Assembly (NCBI GenBank): GCA_902782985.1
Contig: CACZPC010000270.1
Coordinates: forward strand, 1-12,518
Direction: 5' to 3'
DNA: 12,518 nucleotides
Source of the DNA: Oscillospiraceae bacterium
Lineage (GTDB): Bacteria > Bacillota > Clostridia > Saccharofermentanales > Saccharofermentanaceae
The position numbers were made by a program, and so were the translations under genes. Below, piece after piece: positions 1 through 5,078 of this stretch. Every line of letters starts with the position of its first letter. Positions within the stretch are counted from its first letter, which is position 1. The notes below the pieces were generated by a model. It saw only the letters and a program-made list of their open reading frames with translations. It was not told where the DNA came from and did not search any database.

Positions 1-360
1 GTTTGGATCGGATCAAAGTATCAATTAGAAAATCATTAATCGTTCCTGAGATGAATTATCCGAATAAGATAAATTAAAACATACTGATCCGGACAAATGA
101 TCATAACTATAAGAATGATTACTTATAAAGAACCGAATCTGATAAACAGATCCAATTGAATCGCCTGTGATCTAAAAACCAATAGAATCCTGATATTACT
201 ATATGATCATTCGCACGTTTATCATAAAACTATATCTTCTCAATTCACCAAAATTGTAATTATACCGAATTGGTTCTAAATGAAATTGCTGAACATAAAG
301 ATTGATAAAGATCGTAACGGCTGATGATCGACTTCTTCTGCCTGATCAAATCAAGCAGCG
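1..360. other. AT-rich non-coding region downstream of the vanZ-like gene
   Basis: I see no supportable gene on either strand in these 360 bases. The stretch is AT-rich with frequent GATC tetramers, and CCGAAT occurs near 60, 131 and 265. A weak AT hairpin (6-bp stem TATAAG/CTTATA, 8-nt loop) lies at 108-127. A TATAAT-like hexamer on the minus strand at 259-264 has no convincing -35 partner. No tRNA T-loop and no tmRNA end are recognisable. The one good structure is the hairpin at 338-358, listed separately. The region is most likely the 3' flank of the minus-strand gene run. Confidence 0.6.
338..358 (-). other. Hairpin just after the vanZ-like stop codon
   Basis: Read on the minus strand, CTGCTTGAT and ATCAGGCAG pair as a 9-bp stem with one G-U wobble, closed by a 3-nt TTG loop. 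It begins 2 nt after the vanZ-like stop codon, so it would sit at the 3' end of the long minus-strand transcript. The bases after the stem (AAGAAGTCG) are not a U tract, so it does not fit a classical intrinsic terminator. It could protect the 3' end of the message or mark Rho-dependent or processed ends. The structure is visible in the sequence; the role is inferred. Confidence 0.4.
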
Positions 361-924
361 TTATTCATTATCATATCGGATCTCTCTTTTACCGATATAT
401 TTCAGATATAATGTGAATACAACTCTTATGATAAGTAATGTCGGAACGATTCCGATTATATCTATGCAAACATCTTTAATAGAACCATTTCGTCCGATGA
501 TAAATAACTGATGATATTCATCAAGTATTGCATAAAGCGTACTTATCCATAATGAGATCAGTATGTACATCTCATTATCTGATTTGATCATCTTAATGAT
601 CGATTCCGAATACGAAACTTTTTTAGAAACTTTGTTCGTATTTCTTATGGCAAAGAAAACAAGCAGACTTAATAATGAATACTCAAATATATGAGCCAGT
701 TTCCTAAGTATAAGATTATTATAAGGGATCGAAGGAATGATATTTTGTATCATTAGCATCAAAGATGCGCTTCTTATGCCGGATTCATCGCCGGTTTCAG
801 CTGACAGATGATATATCTCTACCATCCAGAGCGTTGTCATAAGCCATAATAAGATACACGATATCAGATAATATATCGATATATCTTTTCTTTTAAGCTC
901 TGTATTGAGTCCGGGTGACGACAT
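361..924 (-). CDS. VanZ-like family membrane protein
   Basis: This 187-residue integral membrane protein belongs to the VanZ-like family. Four hydrophobic segments are visible near residues 17-35, 79-93, 119-134 and 152-175. Family signatures are present: SAETGDESG at 41-49 after the first segment, RKxxHxxEY at 74-82 at the start of the second, and DEYHQLF..GR at 135-145 followed by D151 and D155 before the last. VanZ itself gives low-level teicoplanin resistance, but most homologues in Clostridia have no defined role, so a resistance function should not be assumed. The ATG is preceded by AAAGG 10 nt upstream and lies 24 nt after smpB, so it is probably the last gene of the operon. Its GC content, about 30% in two lines I counted, is clearly lower than in tsaD or purL. 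Family membership is firm; function is unknown. Confidence 0.85.
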   Translation of the reverse strand: MSSPGLNTELKRKDISIYYLISCILLWLMTTLWMVEIYHLSAETGDESGIRSASLMLMIQNIIPSIPYNNLILRKLAHIFEYSLLSLLVFFAIRNTNKVSKKVSYSESIIKMIKSDNEMYILISLWISTLYAILDEYHQLFIIGRNGSIKDVCIDIIGIVPTLLIIRVVFTLYLKYIGKREIRYDNE

Positions 925-948
925 TATTTCTATTCCTTTAACGTATTT

Positions 949-1416
949 TTATCTGTTATTGTATTTAATTGCTCTGTCGATATCACGCTTTGCCTGCTTT
1001 TCGGCCATAACATCGCGCTTATCATAATTCTTCTTACCTCTGGCGAGACCGATCTCTACCTTGACCTTACCATCTTTAAAGTAACACTTTGTCGGAACTA
1101 ATGTAAGACCATCCTGCTTGGTTACTGAATAAAGTCTAATTATCTCCTTCTTATGCATCAGGAGCTTGCGGGATCTCATGGGATCAAGATTGAATCTGTT
1201 ACCCATCTCATAAGGACTGATATGAACTCCGATAAGCCAGATCTCGCCTTCCTTGACCTGTACATAGCTGTCCTTAAGATTGACCTTACCCATACGCAGG
1301 CTCTTAACTTCGGTGCCTGATAATACGACGCCGCATTCATATTTTTCTTCTATGAAATAGTCATGAAAAGCCTTGCGGTTTTCAGCTATTATCTTTATAC
1401 CTTTAGCTATCGGCAT
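949..1416 (-). CDS. smpB: SsrA-binding protein SmpB
   Basis: SmpB is the protein partner of tmRNA (SsrA) in trans-translation. It binds the tRNA-like part of tmRNA, brings it to ribosomes stalled on broken messages, and its C-terminal tail occupies the empty mRNA channel. The 155-residue product is of normal length. It shows the expected [11 protein letters not shown] near residues 11-21, GTEVKSLR at 34-41, and [12 protein letters not shown] at 123-134 leading into the basic C-terminal tail. The ATG has AGAGG 6 nt upstream, and the gene starts 20 nt after the tsaD stop. It is followed by the VanZ-like gene, 24 nt away. The tmRNA gene ssrA, often near smpB in Bacillota, is not recognisable in this window. 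The identification is secure. Confidence 0.97.
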   Translation of the reverse strand: MPIAKGIKIIAENRKAFHDYFIEEKYECGVVLSGTEVKSLRMGKVNLKDSYVQVKEGEIWLIGVHISPYEMGNRFNLDPMRSRKLLMHKKEIIRLYSVTKQDGLTLVPTKCYFKDGKVKVEIGLARGKKNYDKRDVMAEKQAKRDIDRAIKYNNR

Positions 1417-1436
1417 ATATATCCTCTATTATTTAT

Positions 1437-2456
1437 TTACAGTTTTAGTGACGGAACTGCATTAAGATCAAGTCCGTGTCTTGTTCCGTTAATATACTCG
1501 AAATATCCCGCAGATGCAATCATTGCACCGTTATCAGTACATAATCCGAGCTTGGGATAATAAAGATCAAGTTTATGTTTCTTACTCTCTTCATCGAAGA
1601 CTGCTCTGAGAAAAGAATTCGCACTTACACCACCGGCAAGACAGATCTTGCTTATCCCTGTTTCTTTGGAAGCTCTTATCGTATTCTTTGCAAGTACTGA
1701 AGCAATATGATGCTGATAAGAAGCAGTGAAATCCTTGATATCCACCTCTTCCCCCTTCATCTTCAGACCGTTTATAAGATTAAGAGCGGATGTCTTGATA
1801 CCGCTGAATGAGAAATCAAGAGTATCTCCCATATGAGTTGATGAGAATGAATACCTGTTTATGTCTCCTCCCTGTCCTGCTTTATCCATCTTAGGACCTC
1901 CGGGATAACCGAGACCTATCACTCTCGCTATCTTATCTATAGCTTCCCCTGCTGCATCATCACGCGTCCTGCCGAGGATCTTAAGATCGCAGTAATCGTT
2001 AACAACTACGATCTGTGTATTACCGCCGCTTACGCATAAACAGAGAAAAGGCGGTTCAAGCTCGGGAAAACAGAGATAATTGGCGCATATATGGCCATGC
2101 AGATGGTTGACTCCGACGAGAGGCTTGCCGGATGCGGCGCATAAGCCTTTCGCTGCGGAAAGACCGACAAGTAATGCTCCTACTAGACCGGGACCGTAAG
2201 TAACGGCAACTGCATCTATATCATCAAGTGTCATACCTGCCTTATCGAGTGAATCCTTGATACAGGGATATACGGCATCGACATGCATCCTTGATGCGAG
2301 CTCGGGTACGACACCTCCATACTGCTCGTGAAAGTCAGCCTGGGAAGCGATAATATTACTGATGATCTCCCTGCCGTTTTTGACGACAGAACATGCAGTC
2401 TCATCACAGGATGACTCGATACCTAATATATAAATATCTCTCTTATTATCAGACAT
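1437..2456 (-). CDS. tsaD: tRNA N6-adenosine threonylcarbamoyltransferase TsaD
   Basis: TsaD transfers the threonylcarbamoyl group from threonylcarbamoyl-AMP to A37 of tRNAs that read ANN codons, giving t6A. It works in the cytoplasm with TsaB and TsaE; neither is in this window. The 339-residue length is typical of this Kae1/Qri7/TsaD ASKHA-fold family. Visible motifs are GIESSCDET at 12-20, the metal-binding histidines H118 and H122 within NHLHGH, the nucleotide-binding SGG at 143-145, DDAAGEAIDK at 166-175, AGGVSANSFLR at 274-284 and TDNGAMI at 307-313. The ATG lies 1 nt after the hydrolase-fold gene's stop, with AAGGGG 7 nt upstream inside that gene's last codons, so translation is probably coupled. 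The gene is followed by smpB after 20 nt. Identification is secure. Confidence 0.97.
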   Translation of the reverse strand: MSDNKRDIYILGIESSCDETACSVVKNGREIISNIIASQADFHEQYGGVVPELASRMHVDAVYPCIKDSLDKAGMTLDDIDAVAVTYGPGLVGALLVGLSAAKGLCAASGKPLVGVNHLHGHICANYLCFPELEPPFLCLCVSGGNTQIVVVNDYCDLKILGRTRDDAAGEAIDKIARVIGLGYPGGPKMDKAGQGGDINRYSFSSTHMGDTLDFSFSGIKTSALNLINGLKMKGEEVDIKDFTASYQHHIASVLAKNTIRASKETGISKICLAGGVSANSFLRAVFDEESKKHKLDLYYPKLGLCTDNGAMIASAGYFEYINGTRHGLDLNAVPSLKL

Positions 2457-2457
2457 G

Positions 2458-3495
2458 TTATTGCCCCTTGATAAAGTATGACTGAAGATACCTCATAACA
2501 GTATCCATATACAGTTGCTTACCTACATTAAATGATTCGAGATAACCGGCTCCCGGGATCAATTGTGCGACGGTAATACTTGAATTCAGTCTATTTCTCT
2601 CGTCTACTATCTGTGATATCTTCTCAGCACCGATAAAAGTATCGTGACCGCCGTATATTATACAGACAGGTACGGGTATCCTGGAGATCTCTGCTGCGAG
2701 ATTTACAGAATCGGTCACACCTGTTGATACTCTGATCGCATAAGGTACAAGATCATAAGTCAAAAATCCGAGGAACTCATTCTGCTTAACGACGGGCTTG
2801 ATATAATCATCGGAATCTTTGGCGGGAGAATCGAATATCATGCCTTTGACATAGGATTGATCGAATCCCAGATTAAGTATATCTTCAGAATACTCATTCA
2901 TCTCTGCCTCTGTAAGATCCGGAGGCGGCAGCTGATCATAGGCCATGATGCATGCAGTTGTTCCGGAACCGATACCGTAAAGAACGACATCCGTGGTAAC
3001 TGAGATCATCTTTACCTGTTCTATCGCACCTAATACATCCTGCCACTCAAGATAGCCGTAACCGGTAATATCTCCTTCAGAATCACCGGAATTACGAAGG
3101 TCGAACATGAAGACGTTATAGTTATTATTGAGCCACATCTCGACCATATCTATCATATTTACGCCGAAAGGCAATCTGTTTCCGCCTGCATTATGTACTA
3201 CGATAATGGTAGTTATCGGATCATCGCATTTAAAGAACCAGCCGGACAGTGAAGTCTGCTCATCAAAAGATTCAAAGCTGCAGGTCGAGTATGACGGCAG
3301 GATATTTGAAGGTACATTTGAAACCTTATTGACTTCAATATTCATAAGATGATTGGCACTTAAAACCGTAAGAACTATACAGAATACCAGTAGCACTGCG
3401 ATTATACTTAAGAACAGTGCACTTCTTACGATCAGTCGGTTGCCTCTGTGAGCAATCTTATTCTCGAAGTCAACTCCTGAGAATCCCTTACTCAT
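2458..3495 (-). CDS. Membrane-anchored alpha/beta-hydrolase-fold protein, probably inactive
   Basis: The product has 345 residues from the chosen ATG. A basic N-terminus is followed by one transmembrane helix (about 22-46), which should place the rest outside the cell. The region from about 70 to 342 follows the alpha/beta-hydrolase (serine aminopeptidase/YqkD-like) pattern: TTIIVVHNAGGN at 95-106 near the oxyanion region, MFDLRNSGDSEG at 130-141, LYGIGSG at 172-178, IIYGGHD at 279-285 and IPGAGYLESF at 313-322. The nucleophile elbow GxSxG reads GIGSG, with glycine at position 176 where serine is expected. The usual histidine in the GAGH-like motif is Y318. Only the acid D285 looks intact, so the classical triad is probably lost. 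A longer reading from a TTG at 3552 would overlap corA by 58 nt and has no ribosome site. The ATG at 3495 shares one base with the corA stop and has AGAGG 8 nt upstream. The role is unknown. Confidence 0.8.
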   Translation of the reverse strand: MSKGFSGVDFENKIAHRGNRLIVRSALFLSIIAVLLVFCIVLTVLSANHLMNIEVNKVSNVPSNILPSYSTCSFESFDEQTSLSGWFFKCDDPITTIIVVHNAGGNRLPFGVNMIDMVEMWLNNNYNVFMFDLRNSGDSEGDITGYGYLEWQDVLGAIEQVKMISVTTDVVLYGIGSGTTACIMAYDQLPPPDLTEAEMNEYSEDILNLGFDQSYVKGMIFDSPAKDSDDYIKPVVKQNEFLGFLTYDLVPYAIRVSTGVTDSVNLAAEISRIPVPVCIIYGGHDTFIGAEKISQIVDERNRLNSSITVAQLIPGAGYLESFNVGKQLYMDTVMRYLQSYFIKGQ

Positions 3496-4472
3496 TAAAG
3501 CATCCTCTTCTTCTTTAGTATGAAAGCACTGATAACGACACTGGCAATACAACCGGTAAGCAGCATTATGAAAGGAATAGGCTTATCCGCGAATTCCGCG
3601 TCCCACGGCATCGGACAGTTCTGACCAAAGAAGCATCCGATAAGATCGGGCATCGTAAGACAGATGGTAGCAGCTGCAAGGATCTTCATTATGTCATTGA
3701 CATTATTATTGATTATGGATGCATAAGCGTCCATGGTACTGCTTAAGATAGTGGAATAGATATCCGCCATCTCGTGAGCCTGCTTATACTCGATAACGAC
3801 ATCCTCAAGTAGGTCCTCATCCTCATCATATAACTTGATATGTCTTCCGCGCATGAGCTTTTCGAGCACTGCCTCATTGGATTTAAGTGATGAAGCGAAA
3901 TATACGAGGGACTTACTTAATTCAAGAAGCTTAAAGAGCTGATTATTACTGACTTCCTTCGCGAGTTCGCTCTCGGCGACCTCCAATGTCTTATCAATGA
4001 AGCGCAAGAGTCTTAAGTACTCGCGGGCAACTGCATAGAGGATCTGTATCGTAAAGCGCGTTCTGTAAGCTACATACATATCCTTGATCCTGTTATCTAT
4101 AAAATGATCGAGGATCGGTGTTTGTCTGAGCGATACGGTCACTATATGCTTATCTGCGAGTATGATACCGAGAGGAGTAGTCTCATATTTGATGATCTCA
4201 TTCTCTCTCTTGGTATAAGGAACGTCGATGATAACGAGTACGATACCTGTATCGTCATCAAAGTCAATACGAGGCCTCTCCTCTTCATCCAAAGGATACC
4301 TTAAGAATTCCTGCGGTATATTAAGTTCGGATTCTACAGTCGCGATCTCGGCTTCCGTAGGCGAATAAAGATTTATCCAGCAATCATCCGTTATCTTGTC
4401 GATCTCTTTTACACGATAAACCTGTTTGGCATTAGTATGCTTCATTTCCTGTGATGCATATATCTCAAGCAT
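3495..4472 (-). CDS. CorA-family divalent metal transporter-like protein with a GQN signature
   Basis: This 325-residue protein has the CorA layout: a long cytoplasmic N-terminal domain, a long helical stalk (about 140-265) and two C-terminal transmembrane helices (about 265-282 and 301-319) ending in a short basic tail (KKKRML). CorA proteins form pentamers that carry Mg2+, Co2+ or other metals across the inner membrane. The first helix carries the usual proline (MPDLIG, 274-279). However, the signature after it, normally GMN and lining the pore mouth, is GQN at 283-285, followed by CPMPW. The GQN codons are at 3618-3626. The fold assignment is firm, but transport specificity, or transport at all, is uncertain. 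The ATG has AAGGGAG 9 nt upstream. The stop TAA overlaps the next gene's ATG by one base, so the two are likely made together. A weak hairpin separates it from dut upstream. Confidence 0.85.
   Translation of the reverse strand: MLEIYASQEMKHTNAKQVYRVKEIDKITDDCWINLYSPTEAEIATVESELNIPQEFLRYPLDEEERPRIDFDDDTGIVLVIIDVPYTKRENEIIKYETTPLGIILADKHIVTVSLRQTPILDHFIDNRIKDMYVAYRTRFTIQILYAVAREYLRLLRFIDKTLEVAESELAKEVSNNQLFKLLELSKSLVYFASSLKSNEAVLEKLMRGRHIKLYDEDEDLLEDVVIEYKQAHEMADIYSTILSSTMDAYASIINNNVNDIMKILAAATICLTMPDLIGCFFGQNCPMPWDAEFADKPIPFIMLLTGCIASVVISAFILKKKRML
3504..3508 (-). promoter_or_regulatory. Ribosome binding site fixing the hydrolase-fold gene start
   Basis: On the minus strand AGAGG lies 8 nt before the ATG at 3495-3493, within the last codons of the CorA-like gene. 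The alternative TTG at 3552 has only CTGCTTACCGG-type sequence upstream and no such site. This supports the shorter product, which begins MSKGFSG. Confidence 0.65.
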
Positions 4473-4497
4473 GGCATACTACTCCCTTCATGGTTAT

Positions 4498-4531
4498 AAA
4501 AAAGCCATAATATTTTATCATCTTAAGGCTT
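4498..4531 (-). terminator. Weak intrinsic-terminator-like hairpin between dut and the CorA-like gene
   Basis: On the minus strand AAGCC (4531-4527) pairs with GGCTT (4506-4502). Further AT pairs continue inside the stem with two mismatches (T-T and G-A) around a 6-nt loop. The stem ends in a run of six T (4503-4498), two of which belong to the stem. It lies in the largest intergenic gap of the window, 94 nt. The stem is short and imperfect, so it may only attenuate transcription. I found no convincing -35/-10 pair between it and the CorA-like gene, which argues for partial read-through. Confidence 0.4.
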
Positions 4532-4566
4532 GTTTTGCTACCCTGACAGGTATATCCGCGAATGGT

Positions 4567-5061
4567 TTATCGTACTCCTGACGAACCGAATCCGCCGCCT
4601 CTGTTACTTCCGATATCGGCTACGGAATCTACGACATTTAAAGCAGCATATTCAACTTTGGCCATGACCATCTGAGCAATCCTGTCGCCCTTCCTGATAA
4701 GATAGGTTCCATGCTTGCAGCCAATATCATTAAGAGTAAACGGAGAATCATCAGAGGCATCTTCCCTTATTGAGGCATTATATATGATCACATTAACTTC
4801 ATCCCTGTATCCGCAGTCGATCGTACCGGGAGTATTGGGGACTCTGAGAGTAGTCTTAAAGGAAATACCGCTCCTCGGTCTTATCTGTACTTCATATCCG
4901 TACGGAATAGCCATCTTAAGTCCGGTGGGTACAAGTACGCTTTCACCGGGATGAACAAGTATATCGGCACAGGAATAAAGATCCATTCCGGCATCGCCGT
5001 CGTTGGCATACTTAGGCAATACTGCCTCTTCCCTGCATTTCTCTATCATTAATTCAGCCAT
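4567..5061 (-). CDS. dut: Deoxyuridine 5'-triphosphate nucleotidohydrolase (dUTPase)
   Basis: The enzyme hydrolyses dUTP to dUMP and pyrophosphate, which keeps uracil out of DNA and supplies dUMP for thymidylate synthesis. It is the trimeric all-beta type, with all five motifs in order: DGDAGMDLYS at 21-30, RPRSG at 61-65, GTIDCGYRDEV at 79-89 (catalytic D82, uracil-stacking Y85), KGDRIAQMV at 124-132 and the C-terminal lid RGGGFGSSGV at 154-163. At 164 residues it is about 15-20 longer than many bacterial forms. The extra length sits between motifs 3 and 4 (about 98-120) and contains an acidic stretch and one cysteine. The ATG has GGGAG 9 nt upstream and starts 17 nt after the U32 gene's stop. 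A weak hairpin follows the gene. Identification is secure. Confidence 0.96.
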   Translation of the reverse strand: MAELMIEKCREEAVLPKYANDGDAGMDLYSCADILVHPGESVLVPTGLKMAIPYGYEVQIRPRSGISFKTTLRVPNTPGTIDCGYRDEVNVIIYNASIREDASDDSPFTLNDIGCKHGTYLIRKGDRIAQMVMAKVEYAALNVVDSVADIGSNRGGGFGSSGVR

Positions 5062-5078
5062 TTTAATTATCTCCCATA

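Noticed and set aside
259..264. TATAAT-like promoter box on the minus strand
   Set aside because: No -35 element occurs at 16-18 nt spacing, and such hexamers are expected by chance in AT-rich DNA.
1..360. tmRNA (ssrA) gene near smpB
   Set aside because: The region is AT-rich on both strands and lacks the GC-rich acceptor ends, T-loop and CCA-proximal sequence of tmRNA.
302..511. 69-codon plus-strand frame at the left end
   Set aside because: Most of it is antisense to the VanZ-like gene, and it has no motif.
361..924. Glycopeptide resistance gene
   Set aside because: Only VanZ-like family membership is visible. There are no vanA/H/X-type genes nearby, and most such proteins in Clostridia are not resistance determinants.
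3496..3552. Longer N-terminus for the hydrolase-fold protein starting at a TTG
   Set aside because: It overlaps the CorA-like gene by 58 nt, starts with TTG, has no ribosome site, and adds a Cys-rich stretch that does not look like family sequence. The ATG at 3495 has AGAGG at good spacing.
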